Source: Gammaproteobacteria bacterium
GTDB taxonomy: Bacteria; Pseudomonadota; Gammaproteobacteria; Steroidobacterales; Rariloculaceae
Assembly (NCBI GenBank): GCA_022825505.1
Contig: JAJDWR010000083.1
Location: forward strand, 1 to 64,000
Direction: 5' to 3'
Length of the DNA stretch: 64,000 bases
Numbering within the stretch: the stretch's first letter is position 1; each line of letters begins with the position of its first letter. Under the pieces are notes generated by a model. It searched no databases. It worked only from the letters and a program-made list of their open reading frames with translations, and was not told the origin of the DNA. Made by a program: the position numbers and the translations under genes. Of the stretch, positions 8,697 through 19,107 are shown piece after piece.

Positions 8697-11600
8697 CTAT
8701 TCCGCCTTCATCGCGCTGGCGCGCTCGAACATGTGGATCGCGTCAGAAGACTCCCTGTCGCTTTCGCTGGTTGCCCGGTAGACATGTGCGCCGTCCGGAC
8801 TTTGCGCGATCTGGCGTCGGTTCTTCGTCCATTCCCCGTACCACCAGCCAGGATGATACGGGAGCACGTTGCCGAATCTGTCATCCCCGCCAGCCTCCCC
8901 GAAATCGGCCACCTCCAGCGCGCCGGTCAAGGGATTCCACTCGACAACGTAGAAGCCTCCATTAATGCAGAAAACGTCCACGGCGGGACGGTCGGCGTGT
9001 GGCAAGAGTTCGCCGCATTGCCTCATCGCGACGGCGCTTCGAGGCCAAAGCCAAAGATGATTCCACAGGGAGAACGCATTCAGACCCTCCTCGACGTACA
9101 GTCCCGTCAGCGTGTCCAGATGCGCAGGATTCGCCGGATCGGTCGATACGTCGAAGGCCGCGACCGCCGCATCGAACGGGGCTGCAAAATTCACCTTCAA
9201 TCCGGAGACGAAGAGAATTTCGCCGTCCGCATCGAGCGACACACTCCGTAGTCTGCTGATCGCGCGAAAGGGTCCTTCCGGGCTGTTATCTATCGGAACT
9301 TCCCGAACCAGTTCAAGCGTGCCCGTGGACGTGTCCCTGGAAAACACCAGGAGCGCGCCTTCGGCAGTCAGGTAGAGGTAGCTGCCGTCAGGCGAAATAA
9401 CCATGTCTACCGCGTCGCCGACATGGGGGACGATCAATGCATCGCCGCCCGGCGAACCCTGCGACGACACCGTCTGTACCTGGGTGAGTTGCGTGGCGGA
9501 ATCGACTCGGAACGCTTGCAGCAATCCTCTGTGCTGATTCACAGCGTAGAAGTATTGTCCATCGGGACTGCCCGCGGCGGGAAACTCGCCACCGACGAAT
9601 AAATTTGCTCTTGCGTCCGAGGCAATCTCACTGTGCGAGAGCAGCGACGATCCATCGTCCGGCAGCGCAAAGCTATAGTTCCGCCAGTTGGACAGCGCGA
9701 AGAGCCGGTCGTGACGGGTGTTCCACCACATATGCGAGCGTCGCAGCAGATCGCGATCCAACGTGTCCAGGTCCTGAGCCTCGGGCCAGCGGTAGACAAG
9801 CTCGATACCTCCTGTCTCGGCATCGCGCGAGAATGCGAATAGCCCTCCTTCCGTAAAACTGAAGACATGGCCTCCATCGTCGCTCATCGCCAGGTTGCGC
9901 GGCCAACGGAAGCCCTGCGCAACCGTGGATGCCGCGGGAGAATCGATCGTGACGGCACCCTTGTAGGCAAGCTGCGCCGGCGCGCCGGAGGCCGCCCAGC
10001 GAAGCGTCGCGGACGATTCCCTGCCGGCGCCCGGCCGCGCCGAGACCCGTATATCGTACGTGTAACCGACCTGTGCCAGTACGTGTAACTCGACACGGCC
10101 ATTGGCAAGAAACGATCGCTCGCTGTCGGCGATGGCGCGGGTGGAAACACTGTCCGGGTACGCGGCCAGTATTGTCCAAAGCGGGTACCCTTCGATCCAG
10201 AATCGCTGCCAGCCGCTTGCCGGCGCAGTCCAGCGCCACCACACGGAATCCGTTCCAACGGTATCGGCGGGTTCGCCGGGCGCCGAGGTCGCAAACGCCA
10301 ACATCGCCTCGGCCGACCCGTTGGCGCTCAGTATGGGAGCGGCCGTCGCGCGGTCGTCGTTGGCGGGCGTCGGTCCCCAGGCGAACCCGCTTGGCCTGTC
10401 GGACGCAAGGCGCATGGACTCGGAGGTACTGGCAATGGCTAACCAGTAGCGGGAACCGCCGGCCGCTTCGAATACCATGGCCGACCCGCCCCACATCGAG
10501 CCCACCAACTGCAGGTTCTCCAGGGAATCGCCGGTGAAAAAGCTCAGCTGGAAGGCCGAACCACCGTCCATTCTCCAGGTGTAGAGTCCATCTTCCGGAG
10601 CCGTCCAGTGCCACCAACCCGTTCCAATGCCGGTGGCCAGGGGTTCTCCAGGCTCCACTGAATAATTGACAGTCCTAACGCCGTCCGAAAAGGGGTGAGT
10701 CACGCTTCCGGTCCGGCCACCGAGCTCGATGGCATTTTCAAACAGATCGTTGTCTCCGAAAGTATTGAAATTTCTGCCTTCTCCAGGTTGCCACGACAGC
10801 GTGAATTCCGATCCGGACTCATCGGCGGAACCGGCGGCAACGGCGACTCGGTACGTCTCGCCCGCCCTGGCCCGGAAGTACACAGGGAACCCCCCTGACG
10901 GCTGGGAAAGCAGTCGCAGGTCACTTACGCCAGCGCCCGCGAACACTCTCACTCTCAGACTGCTCGGACTCACCGAGAACCCCCACCATCCGTCCCCGGG
11001 TGCGGTCCACTCATACCAGACGGTTGCCGCCAGGCCACCCAGGAACTCCGAACTCTCCAGCGTCGCCCCCTCGTTGCTGGAATCGATCGAGCCGCTTTCG
11101 CCTTCGATCACCTGTGCATGGCCAAAACCGTCATTTGCGGGCCGGGAGTCGGCTGGTTTCCACTGGAGCTTCAGAGGCGGCACGCCGCGCTCGGCGGTTG
11201 CTACACGCAGCCTGTATGCGATGCCCGCCCTGGCGGCAAAACTGATTTCGTTGCCACGCTTTTGTGCCGAGAGGTCCAGGTCCACCAGACTGTCACCGGT
11301 GAACAGCGCGAAATCGGCGTCCAGCGGAGTGCTGGAATCCGCCTCCCGGACCCGGAACCTGAACAGTCCCTCGGCCGGCGCCTCCCACGCGAACCAGGCG
11401 GTCCTGCTGTCGGCTCCGACAAGGGGCTCCCCGGGCTCGCGTGACGCCAGAGCGAGTGCCAGCGATGTCTCTCCAGCGGCGCCCGCTATTTTTTCGGAAG
11501 CGGAAAAGCTGTCGTTCGCCGGTGCAACGAAGTCTGTGTCGATTTCCTCCGTATCCATGCCAATTGCGAGGCTTTGTACCGCGGACCGGGCGTTCCATGA

Positions 11601-14207
11601 GCTGGCGGTGACATGGATCAGGCTTCCAGCCGGGACTTTTTCGCGCAAAAACACAAGCTCCAGCCGCCTCGGCGTGCCCGCCGCGACTTCTCCCACCGGA
11701 ACAGGCTCGTGTTTACGAATCAGATATTCCGGGTTCGACCAAACCAGTCCATCCTCGCGATGTACGCGGTTGCGATGGGGCACGTAGGCCTGGTTAAGCG
11801 CTTCGCAACCCGCGAAGCGGCCGCAATCGAGATGAAGAGTTGTTCCCGATGCCACGTATCGGCTCGCATCGACGGTGACATCCACGGTTATGTATTCGCT
11901 GTTGGCGTCGGCCGAGGCGTCCTCGATGTCCAGTCGGAGTTCGGGTACCGGCTCGCCGCGCAGAATTTTCCAGGCCACCGCTGCCGTGCTCGATTCTCCG
12001 TAGATCTCCACCGGCACAACCTTGATCCGGTAAGTGCCCGGAACCGGATCCTCGATCAACAGCCACTCCACGTTGTCAACCTCGGAGCGTGAGGCGTGTT
12101 CACCGCAGGCGTCCCCGCCGCAATCGGCGCCCCGATCGGCCCACAAATCCAGATTGTTGAGCACCGAGCGGGTCAACGTGTCGGCGGGCTGCTCGTCCCA
12201 GGTGAGCACGACATCCAGCCGCTCGGCGCCTTCCGGCACCTCGATATCGATGTATTCGTAGGTGCCGCCGTCCGGTTGCGAGGTCGCGCTGCCGATCAGC
12301 CAGCCCTCGGGATCGTCACGCGAATAAAGGGTCGTTCGCGCGGACACCAGACCCAGCCCGTACAGATTCAGAAAGGCGCCGGGACCGTCGGTGTTGTCTC
12401 GCGGTAGCTGGGTCCGTCTCTCAAAGAAGGCGTTGGGCCGAATGGCGCTGGCCATGAGCCGGGCGCGAGTGAGTGCCGGCCGGTTCCGGAACTCCGGCCG
12501 CGCCTCCATCAGCAGCGCCGCAACTCCGGCGACCGACGGCGAAGCCATGCTCGTCCCGCTGAATTCATCGTGGCCGGACAGCGAAGCGCCGCCGCGCGCC
12601 GAGGTGACGTTGACGCCCGTGCCCACCACGTTGGGAGCGAGCCTTCCATCGGCGGTGGGGCCGTGGCTGCTGAATCGGGCGATGATGCCGGCATCGTCCA
12701 CGGCGCCCACGGCAAGCGAGTTCTTGGCGGTACCGAAGTTGGAGAAGCCGTGCTGCCCGGCGTTCGCCTGGGCCACCACGTAGAGCTGGGAATGGGCACG
12801 GACGACCGAGTCGAGCTTGCGTTCTCCCACGCCCCGGCCGGAAAATGCAAGGGAAGCAGCCGAAAGACTCATGTTGACGATCAGGGGCTTCACTGCTGCG
12901 GACGTCGTGCCTCGCCACGAACAGCTCGCCGGCCGCGACAGGTAGTCCATGCCGCGGCGAATATCTTCAATGGTCCCCGATCCCTCGGCCGAAAGCACCT
13001 TGCCGAAGCGCAGGTGGCTCAGGTTCGGCGCCATTCCGGCCAGAAGCGGGTCGGCGCGTCCCGCTCCGGCGATCGTGCCGAAAACGTGCGTGCCGTGCCC
13101 TCCCAGGTCCATCCACAGGTCCCAGTTCTCGCCTGCGACGAAGTTGGCGCCGCAGATGCTCGCGCGGCCGTGCGCGATGTCCATGTGGCTGGTGTTGAGG
13201 CCGGTGTCGAGTACTCCGACCGCGATACCGGATCCGGTGAGTCCGAAAAATCGTTGCATGCCGAGGTCGTAGCGCCGAAAGCCATCGACTCCCATGACCG
13301 GCACGGCGGAGGCGTGATTTGCCGCCACCGCCGGCACCGGTTCCACCGACAGCACGAAGTCGGCGGCCAGGACTGGCGCGAGCGCCGCCGCGGGCAGATT
13401 CACCGTGTAACTGCGCAGCCCGCTGTCGTAAGCGCCCACGACCGCGCCAAGTTCCGACAGCGCCCGGCGCCACTCGCCCGACGGGTCCGGGGCCATCAGC
13501 GTGATGAAGACCGGCACCGGCACACCGGCGGACCGCGACCGCATGTCTTGCACGAACGCCTCGTCCGCCTTGAGCGCGTGCGGTATGGCACCAATTCCCA
13601 GCACATCCGGAAGCGAGGCGATGGCTTCGAGCCGGCCCTGCTCGGCCGGGACGCGGACGCGGACATACGCGCCCGTGCTGCCTTCTACCCGAGAGCCCAG
13701 CGCCGCGAGCGAACGATCGAGGCCCTGCATGTCCGTACCCGGAGCAACGCGAAGCACGGCAAACGTGAACGCGCGCCCGGACCGAGCCACCTGCTCGAGA
13801 ATTTCATCGTGCGCGGAGGCCGATCCGAGCCAGTCCGGATTGGGGGACGGTTGGAGATCGGGAGCGCTTGTGCGCGGGGCGCGGTGCATGGAACCGCGGT
13901 ACGTGCCAAGCGTATAGCCTTCGGGCAACCGATCGTCGCTCACGCCGGCCTCGGGAGGCTCCGCCGACGGCGGTGATGCCGCCCCCGCAAGCGAATCGAC
14001 CACGGGCGCGGCCTCGGCCGGCGCCACTTCGACACCCGACCGGCTTTCCCTGAGCGTGCGCTCCCGCGTGCGGTCGAGGGCCGCCTGTTCCTCGTCAACC
14101 GCACCGATTTGCCCGGCAGTGTCTCCGGCCGGATCGGACCACAACCAAACGGCCCCGGCCGCAACGAAAATGGCCGCAAACACCGGCAGCAGGATTGTCT
14201 TTTTCAT
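8697..14207 (-). CDS. Giant secreted subtilisin-type (S8) serine protease
   Basis: 1836 residues, far longer than a simple subtilase. The triad is visible: Asp334 in AVGVLDTGLN, His371 in GGHGTHVFG, Ser553 in FSGTSMASPSVAG. The start at 14207 is preferred because GGAGGA lies 7 bases upstream and MKKTILLPVFAAIF begins a signal or anchor segment. Residues up to about 320 form a long pro-region. After the catalytic domain come a jelly-roll/P-type segment (about 610-740), several beta domains repeating W-x-W-x-A-P (about 880-1370, pre-peptidase C-terminal-like), and a terminal propeller-like region with SPDGxY repeats (about 1390-1836). It presumably acts outside the cell or at the surface. Its neighbours are secreted paralogues that may be its substrates, which is inference. 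Confidence 0.9.
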   Translation of the reverse strand: MKKTILLPVFAAIFVAAGAVWLWSDPAGDTAGQIGAVDEEQAALDRTRERTLRESRSGVEVAPAEAAPVVDSLAGAASPPSAEPPEAGVSDDRLPEGYTLGTYRGSMHRAPRTSAPDLQPSPNPDWLGSASAHDEILEQVARSGRAFTFAVLRVAPGTDMQGLDRSLAALGSRVEGSTGAYVRVRVPAEQGRLEAIASLPDVLGIGAIPHALKADEAFVQDMRSRSAGVPVPVFITLMAPDPSGEWRRALSELGAVVGAYDSGLRSYTVNLPAAALAPVLAADFVLSVEPVPAVAANHASAVPVMGVDGFRRYDLGMQRFFGLTGSGIAVGVLDTGLNTSHMDIAHGRASICGANFVAGENWDLWMDLGGHGTHVFGTIAGAGRADPLLAGMAPNLSHLRFGKVLSAEGSGTIEDIRRGMDYLSRPASCSWRGTTSAAVKPLIVNMSLSAASLAFSGRGVGERKLDSVVRAHSQLYVVAQANAGQHGFSNFGTAKNSLAVGAVDDAGIIARFSSHGPTADGRLAPNVVGTGVNVTSARGGASLSGHDEFSGTSMASPSVAGVAALLMEARPEFRNRPALTRARLMASAIRPNAFFERRTQLPRDNTDGPGAFLNLYGLGLVSARTTLYSRDDPEGWLIGSATSQPDGGTYEYIDIEVPEGAERLDVVLTWDEQPADTLTRSVLNNLDLWADRGADCGGDACGEHASRSEVDNVEWLLIEDPVPGTYRIKVVPVEIYGESSTAAVAWKILRGEPVPELRLDIEDASADANSEYITVDVTVDASRYVASGTTLHLDCGRFAGCEALNQAYVPHRNRVHREDGLVWSNPEYLIRKHEPVPVGEVAAGTPRRLELVFLREKVPAGSLIHVTASSWNARSAVQSLAIGMDTEEIDTDFVAPANDSFSASEKIAGAAGETSLALALASREPGEPLVGADSRTAWFAWEAPAEGLFRFRVREADSSTPLDADFALFTGDSLVDLDLSAQKRGNEISFAARAGIAYRLRVATAERGVPPLKLQWKPADSRPANDGFGHAQVIEGESGSIDSSNEGATLESSEFLGGLAATVWYEWTAPGDGWWGFSVSPSSLRVRVFAGAGVSDLRLLSQPSGGFPVYFRARAGETYRVAVAAGSADESGSEFTLSWQPGEGRNFNTFGDNDLFENAIELGGRTGSVTHPFSDGVRTVNYSVEPGEPLATGIGTGWWHWTAPEDGLYTWRMDGGSAFQLSFFTGDSLENLQLVGSMWGGSAMVFEAAGGSRYWLAIASTSESMRLASDRPSGFAWGPTPANDDRATAAPILSANGSAEAMLAFATSAPGEPADTVGTDSVWWRWTAPASGWQRFWIEGYPLWTILAAYPDSVSTRAIADSERSFLANGRVELHVLAQVGYTYDIRVSARPGAGRESSATLRWAASGAPAQLAYKGAVTIDSPAASTVAQGFRWPRNLAMSDDGGHVFSFTEGGLFAFSRDAETGGIELVYRWPEAQDLDTLDRDLLRRSHMWWNTRHDRLFALSNWRNYSFALPDDGSSLLSHSEIASDARANLFVGGEFPAAGSPDGQYFYAVNQHRGLLQAFRVDSATQLTQVQTVSSQGSPGGDALIVPHVGDAVDMVISPDGSYLYLTAEGALLVFSRDTSTGTLELVREVPIDNSPEGPFRAISRLRSVSLDADGEILFVSGLKVNFAAPFDAAVAAFDVSTDPANPAHLDTLTGLYVEEGLNAFSLWNHLWLWPRSAVAMRQCGELLPHADRPAVDVFCINGGFYVVEWNPLTGALEVADFGEAGGDDRFGNVLPYHPGWWYGEWTKNRRQIAQSPDGAHVYRATSESDRESSDAIHMFERASAMKAE

Positions 14208-14300
14208 GGCACGTCCTCCGAATTCGATCGTCACGACAAGTGCGTCAGCCCGACTTCCGCCACTCGACCGGGTTATCAACCGACAACAGCGCTGCCTGGC

Positions 14301-17300
14301 TTAGAGTTGTCCCGAGCATCCTGCACTGTTGCACGCTTGTACTATGTATTGGAGTCTGACGGTAATCCCGGGTGCCGGAGTTGGGACGTTTGTGTCCAGC
14401 CAGGAAGTTCCAGTGATACGGCTCCCAACCTTTCTCCAGGAGGTTCGAAGGGTGCAAGGGAACACGGAGTCGTTGCAACGCCAGACGTCGTAATATGTTG
14501 CTCCGGAGCTTGAATTCCAGGTTACTCTGACGTTCGACCCGACTCGAGCGACGCGTACGTTCTGAGGCGCAGGTGGCGTGGCTTGGGTATCCCCACCGCT
14601 CACCGTAACACGCACCGCGCTGGAACAGTTGTTGGAGGTATCGGACTCCCCTGACACGGAATCGACGCAGGCGCCGTAGTAGTACGTGCCCGCGCTCGAC
14701 GGCGCCGTCAGATTCACCGATTCCGCACTCGTGTCCGAGGCCGCCAGTCGGCCCACCGCATCGGTGCCCACCTGGGTATCGCTCGTGCTGATGATGGAGT
14801 TGGACGACCGGTAGTAGCGCAGCGTGGTGGCCGGCGCCTCGGCGTCACCGTCGTTGCGCACCGTCGCCGACAGCGTGAAAGCGCCGCCCGCGGAGGGGCT
14901 GCTGTCGCTCGCCGACGGCGACTGCACGACGAGGTCCGGGCCGTCACCGGTCGAGCCGCCGTTTGTAACACGTTGTCCCGACGCGGTGTACGCATAGACC
15001 TTATCGTCCGACAGGTCAATGACGTAGAATCGCCCGTTGGTGAAGCCGATCCTCGACGGGTTGCCGTTGGCGCTGTCCAGGTTGAAGTCCGCCGACGCGT
15101 CGCGTTGTCCCGACGCGGTGTACGCATAAACCTTGTCGTCAATCCAGTCCACGACGTGGAACCGCCCGTTGGCGAAGGCGATCCCCGATGGATTGCCGTT
15201 GCCGCCGGCTCTGTCCAGGTCGAAGTCGGCCGCCGAATCGCGTTGCCCCGACGCGGTGTACGCATAGACTGTGCCTGTTACATCCACGACGTGGAACCGT
15301 CCGTTAGTGAAGGTGATCGCCTCTGCATAAGGGTGAGCCAAGTCGAAGTCGGCCTGTGCGTCGCGCTGTCCTGACGCCGTGTACGCGTAGACTTTGTCAT
15401 CGCTCGAATCCACAACGTAAAACCGCCCGTTGGCGAAGGCGATCCCCGATGGGTCGCCGTTGCCGCTCCCTGGCCGACTGTCCAAATCGAACTCGGCCGT
15501 CGAATCGCGCTGTCCCGACGCGGTGTACGCGTAGACCTTGTCGTCACCCTGATCCACGACGTGGAACCGCCCGTTGGCGAACGCGATTCCGGATGGCCGG
15601 TCGTTGGAACCAGTCAGGTGGAAGTCACCCGCTACGGTGCCGCCATCACCGGCGTTCTCCACCATGATGGCGAACGTGAGCAAATCTATGTCGCCGTCGG
15701 TATCCCGCACCCGGTAGGTCATGTCGTACGTACCGGCCGCGGTGGGCGTGCCGGTCAGTCGGCGCACATTGGCAGAGGCGTTGAAGCTCAGTCCGGGCAC
15801 CTCGGGGGAGAGGCTGTACGTCAACGGTCCATCGCCCCCGCTCGCCTCGGGCAACGTCAGCGCGGAGATCGCCGTGCCGACGGTGTACGTTTGATTGCCC
15901 GGGCCGCTGCGGGTGGGGAAATTCGGTGAATTGCCGGTCGACGATCCGGTGAAGCGCAGGTGCAGCGTGTAGTCGCCCGCGGTCCGGCTGCTGTAGCCTT
16001 CGACCCGGACGAAAAACGTGCCGGGGGAGACGTCCTCGGAAATCCGGAAGTTTGTCCCCGCGCCGCCGTCGTCGTTCCGGCTCAGCTCGGAACCGTCGGC
16101 GTCCTCCAGCCGCCCGAGCGTGTCGGTGCGGCCGCTGGTGTACGCCTCCAGCGTGCCTGCCGCGTTGACAACCACGCGGAAGTAATCCACGTCGCCGGCG
16201 GTGAGGTCGCCTTGCGTGTCCGACTCCGCCGCCACCTCAGCCGCAGAGGCCCGGTCGTCGCCCTGGTCCCCGGGAACGCCGCCGCCCGGCGCGGTCCCGC
16301 TGGCGGTCTGAACGACCGTCCCGGACGTCACGTGACGGTTCTCGATCATGCATCCGCCGGCGCTCTGGCACGTGTACCGGTGACCGCCCTCCTCGATGTA
16401 GCCGCCCTCGTTGAGATCGACGGTGGTGTTGCCTCCAGAGGATCTGAACGAACCGCCGGAGGTCACGTCCGGGACCCAGGAACCGGTGGGCAGGTCGGTC
16501 AGCGTGTCGCCGACCTCGTGGGTCGTTTGCCCGCCGCCGGTGGCTGCTTCCACCGTAACGTTGAAGTAGCGCCAGTCGTTGTCGCCGGAGGCGTCGCGAA
16601 CCCGGTAAGTCATCAGCCAGGCGCCCTCCTCGGAGGGCGTGCCTGAGAGTTCGCGCGTGGCCGGATCGAAGCTCAGGCCCGGCAGCTGGGGCGAGAGGCT
16701 GTACGTGAACTCGCCGTCCCCGCCGCTCGCCGCCGGCAGCGTCGGCGCGTCGATGGCTGTTCCCACTGTGAAGTTGAGATCGTTCGGACCGGAACCCAGG
16801 TCCACCGGCATCGCCCCGGGATCCAGCGTCCGCCAGTTGCCGCCGCCCCAGTCCTCGACCCGTTCGGCGGCGTCAATGCACCCGGAGGCGTACCAGCCGG
16901 AGGTGGGCGAATCGAAATAATAAATGCCCGTGCACGGCTGTCCGCTGTCGTCCCTCACCGTGAGGCGCCCGGCGTCGCGGCCGATCCGCTCGAACCCGTA
17001 CCGGCGTTCCACGCTGATCTCCACGCCGTCATGGAGGACCGTGACACGCAACCGGTTGTCGGCCAAAAAACGAAACTCCACGCGATCCAGCCCATCCCGG
17101 CTCACGACCACGCGCTCGAGGAAACGCGCCTCGAACGACGCCTGGTCCTCGGGCGCCCAACCCGCCACGGCGGTGGTGGACAGGTTGTTCCACTCGCCGT
17201 CGGAGCCTACCGTCACGTTGACTGCCTGTATCGGCCGATCGGAGGTCACCGAAAGCCGCCAGTTGCCGGTCCCGGCCCCCAATCGGCCAGTGAACAGCCC

Positions 17301-17948
17301 GCTGTCGCCGGCTTCCAGTTGCATCGCCGAAAGCGTCCGCGCGGCGCCGCCCGGCAACGTCAACTCCACCGTGCCCCCGGAGGCGGCCATTCCGGCGTCG
17401 TCCCGTGCCGCAATTGTCACCCGCGCCGCCGCCTCGCCTGGATTGATCAAGCGCAAACGGCTCTGTCGCGCGGCGTCGGCGGCTGGACGGAAAATTGCCA
17501 CACCGTAACGGTACGTGCCCGCGCCGGCGTCCCTCGCCTCCAGCACCGTGTCGTGGACCGCCGCGAGCGCGCCGCCACCCGAACGCACAAAGGCCGACGG
17601 CACGACGGCGACGTCCGAATCGATCAGCAGGCGAACGTCCCCGGAGAGGCTGCCGAGTCCGCTCGCCAGACCCTTGGCCGCGTTCCCGGTCTCAAGCTCC
17701 GGGGCGGTGAACTCCACCGCCGCCCAAGGAGCCAGAGACAGGGTAACCGGCCCGGTGCGGGTGCCCGCGTCGTCAATGGCGACAATCTCCGCGGACCCGG
17801 ACTCGTCCGTGCCGTTGACGATCCTCAGCACGCTCTGTGCAGCGCCGCCGGCCTCCGCGGGCACGAACCACGGGATCGTGTACCGCTCCGCTTGCGCAGC
17901 CGCGGAAAACCCCAGCAGGGCCGCGAAAAGCACCTTGCGTACGGTCAT
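14301..17948 (-). CDS. Secreted multidomain adhesin-like paralogue C
   Basis: 1215 residues, signal peptide ending AQAERYTIPWF. Order: shared N-terminal module (about 20-370), He_PIG domain (390-470), a short Cys-containing segment, pre-peptidase C-terminal domain (563-666, DVDYFRVVVN...SPGTFFVRVEGY), second He_PIG (680-766), five propeller-like repeats (780-993, NGRFHVVD and DKVYAYTASGQRD), one CARDB domain (1000-1116, LRYYRSSNS, YYYGACVD) and a C-terminal fibronectin-III-like domain. All are protein- or carbohydrate-binding folds; no enzyme motif was found. The ATG overlaps the stop of the upstream lipoprotein gene by four bases (ATGA), with GAGGA upstream, so the two are translationally coupled. 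It is closely related to paralogue D. Confidence 0.87.
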   Translation of the reverse strand: MTVRKVLFAALLGFSAAAQAERYTIPWFVPAEAGGAAQSVLRIVNGTDESGSAEIVAIDDAGTRTGPVTLSLAPWAAVEFTAPELETGNAAKGLASGLGSLSGDVRLLIDSDVAVVPSAFVRSGGGALAAVHDTVLEARDAGAGTYRYGVAIFRPAADAARQSRLRLINPGEAAARVTIAARDDAGMAASGGTVELTLPGGAARTLSAMQLEAGDSGLFTGRLGAGTGNWRLSVTSDRPIQAVNVTVGSDGEWNNLSTTAVAGWAPEDQASFEARFLERVVVSRDGLDRVEFRFLADNRLRVTVLHDGVEISVERRYGFERIGRDAGRLTVRDDSGQPCTGIYYFDSPTSGWYASGCIDAAERVEDWGGGNWRTLDPGAMPVDLGSGPNDLNFTVGTAIDAPTLPAASGGDGEFTYSLSPQLPGLSFDPATRELSGTPSEEGAWLMTYRVRDASGDNDWRYFNVTVEAATGGGQTTHEVGDTLTDLPTGSWVPDVTSGGSFRSSGGNTTVDLNEGGYIEEGGHRYTCQSAGGCMIENRHVTSGTVVQTASGTAPGGGVPGDQGDDRASAAEVAAESDTQGDLTAGDVDYFRVVVNAAGTLEAYTSGRTDTLGRLEDADGSELSRNDDGGAGTNFRISEDVSPGTFFVRVEGYSSRTAGDYTLHLRFTGSSTGNSPNFPTRSGPGNQTYTVGTAISALTLPEASGGDGPLTYSLSPEVPGLSFNASANVRRLTGTPTAAGTYDMTYRVRDTDGDIDLLTFAIMVENAGDGGTVAGDFHLTGSNDRPSGIAFANGRFHVVDQGDDKVYAYTASGQRDSTAEFDLDSRPGSGNGDPSGIAFANGRFYVVDSSDDKVYAYTASGQRDAQADFDLAHPYAEAITFTNGRFHVVDVTGTVYAYTASGQRDSAADFDLDRAGGNGNPSGIAFANGRFHVVDWIDDKVYAYTASGQRDASADFNLDSANGNPSRIGFTNGRFYVIDLSDDKVYAYTASGQRVTNGGSTGDGPDLVVQSPSASDSSPSAGGAFTLSATVRNDGDAEAPATTLRYYRSSNSIISTSDTQVGTDAVGRLAASDTSAESVNLTAPSSAGTYYYGACVDSVSGESDTSNNCSSAVRVTVSGGDTQATPPAPQNVRVARVGSNVRVTWNSSSGATYYDVWRCNDSVFPCTLRTSWRKVGSRITGTSWLDTNVPTPAPGITVRLQYIVQACNSAGCSGQL
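14975..15610 (-). repeat. Five coding repeats of about 41-48 codons in paralogue C
   Basis: Five tandem units, each encoding GIAFANGRF(H/Y)VVD, then DDKVYAYTASGQRD and an acidic DFDLD tail. Base identity between units is high, so the block is recent or homogenised and could vary in copy number. The fold is probably a beta-propeller. Confidence 0.85.
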
Positions 17949-18973
17949 GGCGAAACGATCCTCAGGATCAGGGACTCCACGTTCGGCATCGCCAATTCCA
18001 TGTCGTCCCCCCGCAGCAACTCATCCCCAATGCGCAGCGCCGCCGTTCCGTAAAGGTCGTTCGCGTCGGTGTCCCGGTCGTACACCGAGATCCATACGTC
18101 ATCGCCGGGCAATACGGCCTGGATGGGCCGGTACCCGAAGTCCAGGATGTAACCCGGGGTCGTGATGGTATGCGTGAAGCCGGTGATGGAATCCCACTGG
18201 CGCCGGACCTCCCGCTGCGCTTCCTGCCGGCCACTTTCGATTTTCGCAACCTCGCCCTCCAGTTCCTGCAGCCGCTCGCGCTCCTCCGGCGTGAGCGGAG
18301 GGCCGGGCGCGATCTCGCTCTCGGTCTTTTTCTCCCGCAGGAAAAACAGTTCGTCGCATGCCTCGCATTCCACGCACATGGGGCGTTCGTCGTAGCGGAA
18401 GCACATGTTGCAGGAGGAGCGCCTCGACGGGTCGTCGCACACGTCTCCGGGGTCGCGTGAGAGTTCGTCCAGTCTTGCGGCCTGAGTCGGGGAAAGCGGC
18501 TCTCCCGGCGCCACCTCGCTTTCCCGCTGCTTGACCCGAAGCGGCCGCAGTTCTTCCTGGACAGCGCGCATCCGCCCGCCGAGAGCCGCCACGCGTTCCT
18601 CCGCAAGGCGGATCGCCCGCAGAACAACCGGGTCGCGCCGCTGGACCTGGACGAAAATGTCGGGTTCGGACAAGAAGTCGTCTCCTGCGTGGTTTTGAAG
18701 CACGACCCTGCCGATGGCGGCGAAGTATCTCCCGGTCTGGCCTTGCCCGGCGGGGGTCGTGCTCGTTCCGGTTTCGTCCGCTACGGTTTGCCCCGATGCG
18801 TGAGCCACGCTCGGCGTCATCGGAACCGGCATGCCGACGGGCGACGCATCCCGCACTATCAAGGCATCGTCCGCGCAACCGGACAGGCCAAGAAATGACG
18901 ATAGACCAACGGCAATAATGCCGGCTAACCGCCAAGCTGCGTATCGCAACGGATTGATCCTCTGGGGACGCAT
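17945..18973 (-). CDS. Predicted lipoprotein with cysteine cluster and internal repeat
   Basis: Family not recognised. The N-terminus has basic residues, a hydrophobic stretch and a lipobox-like LGLSGC, so outer-membrane anchoring is likely. Two copies of a short motif occur (RESEVAPGEPLSP and TESEIAPGPPLTP), each in helical, charged sequence. Between them is a cysteine cluster (CNMC, CVECEAC) that could bind a metal. The C-terminal 90 residues include VWISVYDRDTDAND, which resembles an acidic calcium-binding loop of a C2-like domain. The start is uncertain: ATG at 18973 gives a normal lipoprotein signal, but the frame is open to GTG at 19117, overlapping the previous stop. It sits between paralogues D and C and is coupled to C by an ATGA overlap. 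Confidence 0.72.
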   Translation of the reverse strand: MRPQRINPLRYAAWRLAGIIAVGLSSFLGLSGCADDALIVRDASPVGMPVPMTPSVAHASGQTVADETGTSTTPAGQGQTGRYFAAIGRVVLQNHAGDDFLSEPDIFVQVQRRDPVVLRAIRLAEERVAALGGRMRAVQEELRPLRVKQRESEVAPGEPLSPTQAARLDELSRDPGDVCDDPSRRSSCNMCFRYDERPMCVECEACDELFFLREKKTESEIAPGPPLTPEERERLQELEGEVAKIESGRQEAQREVRRQWDSITGFTHTITTPGYILDFGYRPIQAVLPGDDVWISVYDRDTDANDLYGTAALRIGDELLRGDDMELAMPNVESLILRIVSP

Positions 18974-19107
18974 AGGCCCGCGGCTGCGTCGCCGCGGTCG
19001 ATCCATCAGGTACTGGACCCTCGATCCGAAGCGCCCAATACCCTGGGGCGTTCCTTCGCGCGATTGGCGGCGTTTATGCGGAACAAGAGTGGGCCGGTGT
19101 TCCATTG

